A DNA stretch of 64,000 nt from Drosophila persimilis (Eukaryota; Arthropoda; Insecta; Diptera; Drosophilidae), in the NCBI RefSeq assembly GCF_003286085.1, contig NW_020825321.1, positions 1,984,001 through 2,048,000 on the forward strand. The letters are read 5' to 3'. Every line of letters starts with the position of its first letter. Position 1 is the first letter of the stretch. The notes beneath the pieces are model-generated. The model saw only the letters and a list, made by a program, of their open reading frames with translations. It searched no databases and was not told the origin of the DNA. Positions 43,989 through 55,200 of the stretch are shown piece by piece. The translations under genes and the position numbers were made by a program.

Positions 43989-46900
43989 AGCAGCATCGGC
44001 TGCTCTCATACTCCGCCTAGACGCAAGCGGAGCCGGCGTAGTCCTGATCCAGGAGCCTTGGGTGGTAGGAGGCAAGGTCTGTGGATTGGGGACGAGGGAA
44101 TACAAGATCATTGTATCCCAAAATGAAGGTAAAATCCGTACCTGCATACTTGCTAGAAAGCACCTAAATATCTTTCTGCTCCATAATTATAGCGATGGCG
44201 ATAACACGGCGGCAAGCCTAGAACGAAAAGGGAATCATCTCAGGCTGGTGGCGTCCTATATGGCCCACGAGGAGGATGATCCTCCGAACGACCTTGTTCG
44301 CAAAATAGCCAGCGACAGCGAAAGGACGGACAAAGACCTACTTATAGGTTGCGATGCCAACGCCCACCACACCCAATGGGGGAGCACGGACACGAATGTA
44401 AGGGGTGAGTCACTGTTCAGCTTCATCCTGAACTCAAATTTATTCATATGCAATCGGGGTAGCGACCCCACATTTATAATTAAAAATCGGCAGGAGGTCA
44501 TTGACCTCACGCTAGTGTCAAGCAAACTGCTGGACACAATCAAGAGCTGGACAGTCCTAGGAGACCACTCCTTCTCGGACCACAGGTATATCGAGACGAT
44601 ATTATCCTTCGATATTCCCAAACCAACCGACTATATCAACCCCAGAAAAGCCAACTGGGAAAAATATAACACAACCCTGGAGGAGCTACTCCCTCCTAAC
44701 GCCCCTAATTGCCCGAACACTGAAGACAACCTAAACCGTCTTGTGAGCAGGTTTACGGATGCGTGCAACAAAGCCTTCAAGGCAGCATGCCCTTCTACCA
44801 GACCAAGGGGGAAAAAGAAACCCCCCTGGTGGTCTAAGCAACTAGACACCCTTCGTAGAACTTGTAGGACTCTATTCAATAGAGCCACAAGAACTAAGGA
44901 GGATACTCACTGGGCAGACTATAAAACCAGTCTAGCACTATACAAAAAGGAAACGAGGAAGGCTAAACCAGCCTCCTGGCAAAAATGTTTCTCGGAAATC
45001 GAGGAAACTTCGGCGCCGCAAGACTCCGGAAAGTTCTCTCAAAAGCAACCCCTTCGGTAGGTTACCTTAAAAAGAATAATGGTACGTGGACCAACTCCAG
45101 TGAGGAGTCCCTATACATTCTGCTTGACACGCATTTCGCCGGATGCACAACCACCGAGCCGACATACCTCCCAGGAGAGGGATCGGTAGAATCGATGGAC
45201 CATATCCTTACAAAACGGAACATAAGTTGGGCAGTAAACAGCTTCAACCCGTTTAAATCGCCAGGCCCGGACCAGGTAATCCCGGCCCAACTTCAGAAGG
45301 CCGGGGAGACGGCCATCAACTGGCTACATAGTATCTTCAGGAAGATACTGGCGGTATGTACAATACCGCAAGCGTGGCTTAAGGCTAGGATAGTTTTCAT
45401 CCCTAAAGCAGGCAAAGCCTCACACTCAACCCCGAAAGACTTTAGACCAATCAGTTTATCGTCTTTCCTACTCAAAACCTTTGAGAGACTTATCGGGTTA
45501 CAATTACGGACTACCATAAGTCCCCAGATGTACTCAAGTGCGCAGCATGCCTACCGGAAAGGAAAATCCACGGAAACGGCACTTCACGAAGTGATCTCGA
45601 GTGTAGAAAAATCCCTGCATCTCAAAGAATACTCACTAATAGCTTTTCTAGATATCGAGGGAGCCTTCAACAACGTCACACCGGGCGCCATTACAGAAGC
45701 CCTGACTGACCTGGGGGTGGACCGTCACTTGGTGATGCTCATTGATCAATTGCTCATACGCAGGACGGTGACATCATCGATGGGATCGTCCACCCAGTCA
45801 AGGTATGTCAACAGAGGAACCCCGCAAGGGGGAGTTCTGTCTCCTCTTCTATGGAACATTGCAGTCAATAAGATTCTATGCGACCTGGAAGAGGGGGGCT
45901 GTAAAGTAGTGGCATACGCGGATGACGTTGCAATTATCTTTGCGGGGAAATACCCCCAAACACTATGCGACCTAATGACCGCAAAACTTGCTCGATTGTC
46001 CGAATGGACAGAATCGCGCGGATTGGGACTAAATCCCTCGAAAACGGAACTCGTGTTATTGTCAAAAAAATACAAGGTCCCGCCCCTCAACCCCCCAACA
46101 CTAAACGGATACAGGCTCTCCTTCAGCGACAGTGGCAGCTACTTAGGGTTGGTAATTGACAAAAAGCTTAGCTGGAACCTGAATGTCAAGGATAGAGTGA
46201 GGAAGGCAACGACAGCACTCTATACTTGCAAAAAAGCTATCGGGCTAAAGTGGGGCATGAACCCAAGCATAGTCCGATGGATATATCTGGCAATAGTCAG
46301 ACCTATAATACTCTACGGAGTTACTGTCTGGTGGCCTGCCCTAACAAAAAGGACAATCACCAATCAGCTGGGCAAGGTTCAGAGAACAGCCGCCCTCTGC
46401 ATCAGTGGAGCTCTTCGAACTACACCAAATGATGCGCTAAACGCCATGTTATGCCTTCAGAGCCTTGACTTTGCAGGAAAGGAGCGGGCAGAAATGGCAG
46501 CAATACGTCTTAGGGACTCTGAACAATGGGTACCCCAGAACATAGGTCACTCATCTATACTAAATAAAAACAACATGGTCCCAGCAAGAACGGACTATCA
46601 AGTTCCAATGGAGCACACGGAGACTCCATTCAGCATAATCATCCCTCATAGAGACGATTGGCTCGAGGGACTCCCCGGCCCAGACGGGGCCATAAGCATC
46701 TTCACGGATGGCTCAAAACTGGACGGCAGGGTTGGAGGAGGAATCTACTCTGAACAACTTAACATAAGGCAATCTTTCAGGCTTCCGGATCACTGTAGCG
46801 TCTTCCAAGCGGAAGTTACAGCAATCAGGGAGGCTCTGTACTGCCTTCACACGGTTACCACCACGGCAACCAATCTAAACATCTACAGCGACAGCCAAGC

Positions 46901-47509
46901 TGCGATCAGATCACTTAACGCGATCTCCTCGAACTCGGCTACTGTGGCGAAGTGCCGCAGATCTCTTCACGAGATGGCTCAGCAATTTGCTATCAGCCTT
47001 ATATGGGTCCCGGGCCACCGGGATATCGAGGGCAACTGCGTAGCGGACGAGCTGGCCAGATCTGGCACTACAACCCCCCTTCTCCAAGATAAGGAGGATA
47101 TTTGTATGCCTATGGCCACCTGCAAGCTCATCATAAAAGAGCAGTACACGCGACTGATAGACAACAAGTGGGAAATAGGGCCACGTTGTCGCACAGCTCG
47201 GCAAACATGGCCGACCATAGATAAGAAGCGCACCTCAGAGCTCTGCAAACTAGGCAGGGAAAGGTGCAGCGCAGTCATACGTTCCCTCACAGGACACTGG
47301 CTAGTAGGCACCCACGCAAACATACAATGCCCCATACAATGATTTCTGCCGCAACTGCAGAGACGAGGACGAGGAGGAAACAGTGGAACACCTGTTCTGT
47401 TCCTGTCCAGCTCTCAGCAGAAGGAGGCTGCATCACTTGGGCTCTGCCTTTCTGAACGACATCTCGGAGATGTCCACGCTATGTCCCAGAAAGATCGTCA
47501 ACTTTATAA
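43948..47509 (+). pseudogene. LINE family 2 ORF2, unit 3 (endonuclease-RT-RNase H)
   Basis: ATG 43948. The endonuclease is as in unit 1, except Trp-Thr for Trp-Arg (IKSWTVLGD). A 1-nt loss near 45014 shifts the frame (..EIEETSAP becomes AARLRKVLSKAT..), also in unit 4. RT: KSPGPDQVIPAQL, FRPISLSSFLLKTFERLI, AFLDIEGAFNNV, NRGTPQGGVLSPLLWN, VAYADDVAIIF. RNase H has all four acidic positions (FTDGS, FQAEV, YSDSQ, CVADELA). The C-terminal Cys/His motif (CRNC..HLFCSC) is put out of frame by 16 extra bases near 47323. Confidence 0.85.
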
Positions 47510-48070
47510 CACGAAACACAAAGAAAACCAAACGTAATAAAGTTTACGAGCATTTAAACGAATACATTTATCAAATTACAAAAGTTTGAAAATAAGAGAA
47601 AAAGAAAAAAAAAACGAAATCGTGGGCATTTGGCAAAATGGTGGGTAGTTTTATCATTTATAATTACTTGGTTTGAATTAAAGATTTAAAGTTTTAGTAA
47701 ATATTAGGGATTAATTAGCAAATATATTTCCTTGAAGTAATGTGAAGAAAATGAGAAATAATAGGTATCGTTTTTGGGAGTTTTTTTGATTGGTATTACT
47801 CGCAGAAAAGCTCAACATCAAGCAGACTCACTAATACATACATATCTTCGAATGTGTGTATAAGGTGAGAAATAGGGGGAAAAGTAAGTGTCAGGCTCAA
47901 ATCTAGCTACAACGGATGCACAAATATTAAGGCAAGGGACATTTTTTATAAATTTTTGCCCTGAGGTTAGAGATGGAATTGGTCAAGAACCCCCAACAGG
48001 CTGTTTTTGCTAGCTGTGTCCCATCGATACTCAGGGAAAGGCCAACGCTAGGACCGGCCTTACGCTACGG
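47510..48070. other. AT-rich spacer, unit 4
   Basis: Right part of the spacer seen in the other units. No gene. Confidence 0.5.
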
Positions 48071-48340
48071 TCTGCACTGTTGTTATTGGTTACATATATA
48101 CAGAGGCGGATGGCACATTAGATTCCTTATCATTATTTGCCGACGTATCTCTGCAAGTCATTTATCTGTCCAACTCAGCATGGACTTATAAGGCGGCGAT
48201 CAACCACCACGAATTCGTAAGAGTTTACCTCTTTCATTATTAAAGGCTTTCCAGGTAACTTAAAGACTGATGTTATTTACACCGACTTTAGTAAAACATT
48301 CGACTCTGTTAACCATTCCCTTTTAGCGCATAAACTTGAC
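48071..48340 (+). pseudogene. CR1-type LINE RT fragment, unit 4
   Basis: Same fragment as 30060-30329. Confidence 0.7.
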
Positions 48341-48444
48341 TGTTAAGCTATTAAGCGTTTTTAACAACTGTTGCAATTTGAAGTTAATGAAAGTCGAGAG
48401 GCTGTTTATAATTCACAATTTATTTGTATATGTAAACCAACTTA
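48341..48444 (-). repeat. BEL LTR piece, unit 4 (first part of the split LTR)
   Basis: Same LTR start. With 53546-53926 it makes up one LTR of about 480 bp split by the LINE. The last 11 bp (48434-48444, AAACCAACTTA) are repeated at 53546-53556, the target-site duplication. Confidence 0.85.
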
Positions 48445-48956
48445 ACTCTGGTCTGATGAGCTCGTGAGGTAGCTCAAAGTTGCCTAGCTGAGGCCACCGG
48501 ACGGGTCGCGGGTTGCGGATAGCGAACGGCCTACCTCGGTAGGTCAGCTGCGAATAAGCGGGCATCCCTCACGGGAGAGTACCGAAATAAGCAGTCCCGG
48601 ACAGCCAGCGGGTGTTAGCTAGGTAGCAGCACTGACGATGCGCTTGTGGTGCCGCCTCAATAAGTAGCTCACACACTCCCATCCATACACAATACCTACC
48701 CACATCCCAACCCCCACACCCACCTCACACCGGGCCGGACTAAGTGTGTTACTCGACCCGTGCCGAAAGTCAGCCTGGCTGGGGGCCCGGTATAAAAACT
48801 AGCCCAGTCGCTAACGGAGGGCTCAGGGATCTGGCAGCCCCCTGTTCTAATGATGCCTTACCCGGGCAACGTGGATCTCTGCCCGGGCTGACAAAAGAAC
48901 AAGAACAAAAACCAAAAAACTAACAAAAAAAAACAAAGGAGTGCGGCGCTCCCCAA

Positions 48957-49934
48957 ATGCCAACTGGGAGCAATCCCAAGCTCGGAAAGGCAGCGGCCCA
49001 AAGGCCTGGCCCAACCGGCTCTATAGTAGGGAATACCTGCAAGGTGGAAGGTGCCTGTGCGAACCCGAGGGGGTCCCATCCCGAATCCGGTGTGGGTGGC
49101 AAGGTAACTCCCGAAGCTGACACCTTGGAAGGAAAGCTAAGCAATATTGCGGCTGCCCGACCTTCTGGTAAAGCGGAGGGTGTTGACTTGCCGTCGACAA
49201 GCGCCCAAGCCAGACGCTACACATATGCCGAAAAGAGGAGTGCAGGGCACATACTCCGTCGGCAACACGCCAGCAGTGAAGCCAGCCCATCAGCCGACTG
49301 GCTGAAGAAGGTGGAATGGGCTTCGGCCGTGCTCCCGGAGTTCACCTTAGAACAGAAAAAGGTGGCTCCCCAAGCCAAGAGGCAGCGCTCGCAGGAGACA
49401 TCGGGACCGGTAGCAAAGCGCTCCAGAGTGCTGCCAAATGTCTCCTTTGTGCAGATTGCCAAGGAGAGGATGCTAATTGGTGTCCTCGACAAAGGCAGCG
49501 CAGAGGGTAGAATCCCAAGGAGTCAGTGGAAGTGGGTGGAAGCGGCACTGGCCGACCGCTGCTTCGAACTCCTCCACAAAGACCCTGGACCTCCGCCAGT
49601 CTGCAAGGACATGGGGTGGTTCCAGGGCAATGTTAAGATAATTGCCTGCGAAGACGAGCGCTCTGTAAAGCTTTACACAGCGGCGGTAGCGCAGGTCGGC
49701 GAGGTCTATGCTGGGGCGAAACTCGTCGCAGTCGACTGGAGCGAGGTGCCCAGCAGACCGAGGGCCAGAATTTGGGTGAAGGCGGAAGGCTTCTCCTCAG
49801 AGACAGAGCTGATGCTCGACTTTGAGTCAATGTGCCGAGAGAGAGTCTCAGATGACTCGGACGCGGACATCACGGTGGTGGAGAATCTTGAAGATGGTCC
49901 TAAGGATCCTTCAAATAAATCTCCACCACTGTAA
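48957..49934 (+). pseudogene. LINE family 2 ORF1, unit 4, usual start lost
   Basis: The stretch CCTTTCCCTTTCTC..GGATGTATAAT present in other units is replaced by a short junction after GGGCTGAC (48892), removing the normal ATG. The frame is otherwise open from an internal ATG at 48957 (MPTGSNPKLGKAAA) for 325 aa. It is possibly still translatable from that ATG, but altered compared with its sisters. Confidence 0.7.
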
Positions 49935-52900
49935 AGCAGCATCGGCTGCTCTCATACTCCGCCTAGACGCAAGCGGAGCCGGCGTAGTCCTGATCCAGGA
50001 GCCTTGGGTGGTAGGAGGCAAGGTCTGTGGATTGGGGACGAGGGAATACAAGATCATTGTATCCCAAAATGAAGGTGAAATCCTTACCTGCATACTTGCT
50101 AGAAAGCACCTAAATATCTTTCTGCTCCATAATTATAGCGATGGCGATAACACGGCGGCAAGCCTAGAACGAAAAGGGAATCATCTCAGGCTGGTGGCGT
50201 CCTATATGGCCCACGAGGAGGATGATCCTCCGAACGACCTTGTTCGCAAAATAGCCAGCGACAGCGAAAGGACGGACAAAGACCTACTTATAGGTTGCGA
50301 TGCCAACGCCCACCACACCCAATGGGGGAGCACGGACACGAATGTAAGGGGTGAGTCACTGTTCAGCTTCATCCTGAACTCAAATTTATTCATATGCAAT
50401 CGGGGTAGCGACCCCACATTTATAATTAAAAATCGGCAGGAGGTCATTGACCTCACGCTAGTGTCAAGCAAACTGCTGGACACAATCAAGAGCTGGAGAG
50501 TCCTAGGAGACCACTCCTTCTCGGACCACAGGTATATCGAGACGATATTATCCTTCGATATTCCCAAACCAACCGACTATATCAACCCCAGAAAAGCCAA
50601 CTGGGAAAAATATAACACAACCCTGGAGGAGCTACTCCCTCCTAACGCCCCTAATTGCCCGAACACTGAAGACAACCTAAACCGTCTTGTGAACAGGTTT
50701 ACGGATGCGTGGCGACCAAGGGGGAAAAAGAAACCCCCTTGGTGGTCTAAGCAACTAGACACCCTTCGTAGAACTTGTAGGACTCTATTCAATAGAGCCA
50801 CAAGAACTAAGGAGGATACTCACTGGGCAGACTATAAAACCAGTCTAGCACTATACAAAAAGGAAACGAGGAAGGCTAAACCAGCCTCCTGGCAAAAATG
50901 TTTCTCGGAAATCGAGGAAACTTCGGCGCCGCAAGACTCCGTAAAGTTCTCTCAAAAGCTACCCCTTCGGTAGGTTACCTTAAAAAGAATGATGGTACGT
51001 GGACCAACTCCAGTGAGGAGTCCCTATACATTCTGCTTGACACGCATTTCGCCGGATGCACAACCACCGAGCCGACATACCTCCCAGGAGAGGGATCGGT
51101 AGAATCGATGGACCATATCCTTACAAAACGGAACATAAGTTGGGCAGTAAACAGCTTCAACCCGTTTAAATCGCCAGGCCCGGACCAGGTAATCCCGGCC
51201 CAACTTCAGAAGGCCGGGGAGACGGCCATCAACTGGCTACATAGTATCTTCAGGAAGATACTGGCGGTATGTACAATACCGCAAGCGTGGCTTAAGGCTA
51301 GGATAGTTTTCATCCCTAAAGCAGGCAAAGCCTCATACTCAACCCCGAAAGACTTTAGACCAATCAGTTTATCGTCTTTCCTACTCAAAACCTTTGAGAG
51401 ACTTATCGGGTTACAATTACGGACTACCATAAGTCCCCAGCTGTACTCAAGTGCGCAGCATGCCTACCGGAAAGGAAAATCCACGGAAACGGCACTTCAC
51501 GAAGTGATCTCGAGTGTAGAAAAATCCCTGCATCTCAAAGAATACTCACTAATAGCTTTTCTCGATATCGAGGGAGCCTTCAACAACGTCACACCGGGCG
51601 CCATTACAGAAGCCCTGACTGACCTGGGGGTGGACCGTCACTTGGTGATGCTCATTGATCAATTGCTCATACGCAGGACGGTGACATCATCGATGGGATC
51701 GTCCACCCAGTCAAGGTATGTCAACAGAGGAACCCCGCAAGGGGGAGTTCTGTCTCCTCTTCTATGGAACATTGCAGTCAATAAGATTCTATGCGACCTG
51801 GAAGAGGGGGGCTGTAAAGTAGTGGCATACGCGGATGACGTTGCAATTATCTTTGCGGGGAAATACCCCCAAACACTATGCGACCTAATGACCGCAAAGC
51901 TTGCTCGATTGTTCGAATGGACAGAATCGCGCGGATTGGGACTAAATCCCTCGAAAACGAAACTCGTGTTATTCACAAAAAAATACAAGGTCCCGCCCCT
52001 CAACCCCCCAAAACTAAACGGATACAGGCTCTCCTTCAGCGACAGTGGCAGCTACTTAGGGTTGGTAATTGACAAAAAGCTTAGCTGGAACCTGAATGTC
52101 AAGGATAGAGTGAGGAAGGCAACGACAGCACTCTATACTTGCAAAAAAGCTTTCGGGCTAAAGTGGGGCATGAACCCAAGCATAGTCCGATGGATATATC
52201 TGGCAATAGTCAGACCTATAATACTCTACGGAGTTACTGTCTGGTGGCCTGCCCTAACAAAAAGGACAATCACCAATCAGCTGGGCAAGGTTCAGAGAAC
52301 AGCCGCCCTCTGCATCAGTGGAGCTCTTCGAACTACACCAAATGATGCGCTAAACGCCATGTTATGCCTTCAGAGCCTTGACTTTGCAGGAAAGGAGCGG
52401 GCAGAAATGGCAGCAATACGTCTTAGGGACTCTGAACAATGGGTACCCCAGAACATAGGTCACTCATCTATACTAAATAAAAACAACATGGTCCCAGCAA
52501 GAACGGACTATCAAGTTCCAATGGAGCACACGGAGACTCCATTCAGCATATTCATCCCTCATAGAGACGATTGGCTCGAGGGACTCCCCGGCCCAGACGG
52601 GGCCATAAGCATCTTCACGGATGGCTCAAAACTGGACGGCAGGGTTGGAGGAGGAATCTACTCTGAACAACTTAACATAAGGCAATCTTTCAGGCTTCCG
52701 GATCACTGTAGCGTCTTCCAAGCGGAAGTTACAGCAATCAGGGAGGCTCTGTACTGCCTTCACACGGTTACCACCACGGCAACCAATCTAAACATCTACA
52801 GCGACAGCCAAGCTGCGATCAGATCACTTAACGCGATCTCCTCGAACTCGGCTACTGTGGCGAAGTGCCGCAGATCTCTTCACGAGATGGCTCAGCAATT

Positions 52901-53422
52901 TGCTATCAGCCTTATATGGGTCCCGGGCCACCGGGATATCGAGGGCAACTGCGTAGCGGACGAGCTGGCCAGATCTGGCACTACAACCCCCCTTCTCCAA
53001 GATAAGGAGGATATTTGTATGCCTATGGCCACCTGCAAGCTCATCATAAAAGAGCAGTACACGCGACTGATAGACAACAAGTGGGAAATAGGGCCACGTT
53101 GTCGCACAGCTCGGCAAACATGGCCGACCATAGATAAGAAGCGCACCTCAGAGCTCTGCAAACTAGGCAGGGAAAGGTGCAGCGCAGTCATACAGGACAC
53201 TGGCTAGTAGGCACCCACCCATACAATGATTTCTGCCGCAGCTGCAGAGACGAGGACGAGGAGGAAACAGTGGAACACCTGTTCTGTTCCTGTCCAGCTC
53301 TCAGCAGAAGGAGGCTGCATCACTTGGGCTCTGCATTTCTGAACGACATCTCGGAGATGTCCACGCTATGTCCCAGAAAGATCGTCAACTTTATAAGGGC
53401 ATCTGCATGGGACAACTGTTGA
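49894..53422 (+). pseudogene. LINE family 2 ORF2, unit 4 (endonuclease-RT-RNase H)
   Basis: It has the same domain order as unit 3 and the same frameshift near 50927. It differs by a 33-bp in-frame deletion after FTDA (near 50711) and a 10-bp deletion near 53194 that shifts the frame before the C-terminal Cys/His motif (DFCRSCRDEDEEETVEHLF). The RT Asp motifs and RNase H acidic residues are intact. The natural stop is TGA 53420-53422. It is not functional as it stands. Confidence 0.85.
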
Positions 53423-53545
53423 CATGAAGTCTCATCTGCAGGGAGGGAATGATCCCAAGCGGTATCACAACGGGCCGAAGCCGGCCTAAGTGTGCTGGGC
53501 TCCGAGCGAGCTTGGCGGCCGTCTCTACCTAACCTAACCTAACCT

Positions 53546-53926
53546 AAACCAACTTATCGCGTATTTAAATATGGGAATGATTGGGGCGAACGATTGATGC
53601 GAGGATGTTAGTCTAATAGCTGCGACGATTAGCTCAAGACTGTCCATGCAAGGGCTGACGGGCCAAATTGCCGGGCCCTATGCAGCACGCTTAGACGCGA
53701 GCGAGAGCGTATGATAGCCCGCGAGCGTTAGAGCTGCTCGGGGACGCTGTTAAGTCGAGCACGAGAGATTGCGACATAAGGAGACGAAAGAATTCCGCTG
53801 CATGCGCATATGCGGTAGCAAATGATCTTTGCAGTGGGGGCATTGGAAACGACAACACCAAAATGCATTTCCTTTGGGCCGCACCACTGGAAATAATTTA
53901 AAATATTTAAGCTGCTTGACCCGACA
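53546..53926 (-). repeat. BEL copy 2 3' LTR, distal part
   Basis: It continues the LTR from AAACCAACTTA to ..GACCCGACA at 53926, the same end as the LTR at 719. It is nearly identical to 60012-60261 over the shared part. Confidence 0.85.
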
Positions 53927-53942
53927 TACTCCCCCCGTTGGA
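53927..53942 (-). promoter_or_regulatory. BEL copy 2 polypurine tract
   Basis: On the minus strand, AACGGGGGGAGTA lies directly before the LTR start TGTCGGGTC, as expected for the plus-strand primer of an LTR element. The integrase frame reads through it. Confidence 0.75.
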
Positions 53943-55200
53943 AGCCTGACTTTTTAACAGCATCTTTAAGGGGCAGCAGGCACAGCTTGTTGACGGCGCG
54001 CTTGGTGATTCCAGATGACGTCTTCAGCACAGCAACTCGGGAAACGCCATCTCGTCCAGGCAAAAGCTCGACCACTCTCGCCAGTGGCCACTTCATTGGA
54101 GGAAGATTCTCATCCTTGACAAGAACCAAATCTGCGACAGCTAAACTAGGCTTCGCAGTGCGCCACTTTGAGCGCTGCTGCAGTGACGTTATGTACTCTT
54201 CCTTCCACCGGGACCAGAAGAGCTGCTGCAGGTACGAAACGCGCTGCCAGCCGTCTAGGCAATCGAAGTTTAGCTGCGTGACGTCAGACTCTGCGAACGA
54301 AGCAGGAGGGCCACCATTCAAAAAATGCGCTGGAGTTAGAACATCTAGATCGGCAGGGCTCTCTGAAATTGAAACTAAAGGTCTTGAACATCACTGCCGT
54401 GATGTGGCACAACAGCGTCCGCAGCTCGTCCAAATCCAAGAACCGGGTTGCCTATCGCACGGTAGAAGTGGTACTTGGCCGTCTTCACTGCAGCCTCCCA
54501 TAGACCACCAAAATGATGGGAGCGCGGAGGAATGAAATGCCAGTCTATAGCCTCGACCAAGCAAAAATCCAGCAGCGCCTTCTGATGGTCATCGCTGAGG
54601 ACCAGGCGCTTTAATTCCATCCGCGCATTCTTAGCGCCGATAAAATTGGTTGCGTTGTCTGACCAAATTTGCCGCGGCTTTCGTCTGGTACATATGAAGC
54701 GCTTTAGTCCATGTAGAAAAGCAACTGTGGATAAGTCCTTTATAAGCTCCAGATGAACAGCATTGGTAGCGAAACAAATAAAGACGCAGACGTAGCACTT
54801 GATTGGAGCCTTGTTGCGTGCCTCCGGTTTGCAGAAAAACAGCCCACAGAAGTCCACGCCTGTGATCTCAAAGGCATGAGAACCATCGAGCCGCTCCTTT
54901 GGAAGATCCGCCATAATATGCTCCAATACCCTGGGCTTCAGTCGAAAGCATCTTACGCACTTGTTTACTGCCTTGTTTACCGTCTTCCTCCCCCCAATAG
55001 GCCAATATTGGGATCGAATTAGTCCAAGCAAAGCTCGAGGACCAGAGTGCAGATTCCGCTCATGAAAATGGGAGATTATTGCAAGAGTCAGTGGATGGCT
55101 GCTGGGCAAGATGATTGGATGACGGCCATCAAAATCCAACGAAGAGCTTTTCAGTCGACCATCTACCCTGAGAAGTCCAAACTGATCCATGAATGGCGAT
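53943..55200 (-). pseudogene. pol: BEL copy 2 integrase and C-terminal domain
   Basis: The zinc domain is HFHERNLHSG and CVRCFRL. The catalytic triad residues lie in GVDFCGLFF (D), IWSDNATNF (D) and HFGGLWEAAVK (E). The C-terminal DUF5641-like part (SYLQQLFWSRWKEEYITSLQ, then KWPLARVVELLPGRDGVSRV) follows. Frameshifts lie near 55200 (joining to RNase H), 54440 and 54370. The final frame runs through the polypurine tract and stops inside the LTR at 53728. The catalytic residues remain, but the protein is split. Confidence 0.85.

Larger units (their letters stand above)
38722..47509 (+). repeat. array unit 3, with a nearly complete LINE
   Basis: Same left part as units 1 and 2, but the LINE continues past the point where those units break (38721 equivalent at 44736) to 47509. 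There it joins spacer sequence of unit 4 at TTTATAAC|ACGAAACAC. Confidence 0.85.
42465..47509 (+). mobile_element. LOA-type LINE family 2, unit 3, nearly complete
   Basis: 5' UTR (42465-42944), open ORF1, full ORF2 with one early frameshift and a 16-bp insertion late. It is truncated about 30 bp before the ORF2 stop by the unit 4 junction, so it lacks the 3' UTR and the (CCTAA)n tail. Confidence 0.85.
26682..53545 (+). repeat. tandem array of a composite transposon block, four units
   Basis: Units start at 26682, 32700, 38722 and (mid-block) 47510. Corresponding BEL-LTR pieces lie at 30330, 36347, 42361 and 48341, giving spacings of 6017, 6014 and 5980 bp. Units 1 to 3 are nearly identical apart from a few substitutions, small indels and microsatellite length. 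Unit 4 is slightly more diverged. The array sits inside what was one LINE insertion in a BEL LTR. Confidence 0.85.
47510..53545 (+). repeat. array unit 4, starting mid-block
   Basis: It begins in the AT-rich spacer (equivalent of 41531) and so lacks the leader, DINEs, first CR1 fragment and env remnant. It then runs through to the true LINE 3' end. Several substitutions and indels separate it from unit 3 (for example GTAATAAAGTTTACG versus GTAATGAAGCTTACG), more than separate units 1, 2 and 3. Confidence 0.85.
48445..53545 (+). mobile_element. LOA-type LINE family 2, unit 4, complete from 5' end to tail
   Basis: About 5.1 kb flanked on both sides by AAACCAACTTA. The parts are a 5' UTR (48445-48956, with a small rearrangement that removes the usual ORF1 ATG), ORF1, ORF2, 3' UTR (53423-53528) and a (CCTAA)n tail (53529-53547, ambiguous with the duplication). 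This is the only family 2 copy with its real 3' end. Confidence 0.85.

Noticed and set aside
49021..49290. Minus-strand open frames of 60-120 codons within LINE ORF1 and ORF2, repeated in each unit
   Set aside because: They are antisense shadows of GC-rich LINE coding sequence and recur only because the LINE recurs.
53529..53547. CCTAA repeats as a real telomere remnant
   Set aside because: Only three to four units, located exactly at LINE 3' ends before target-site duplications; they belong to the LINE tail.
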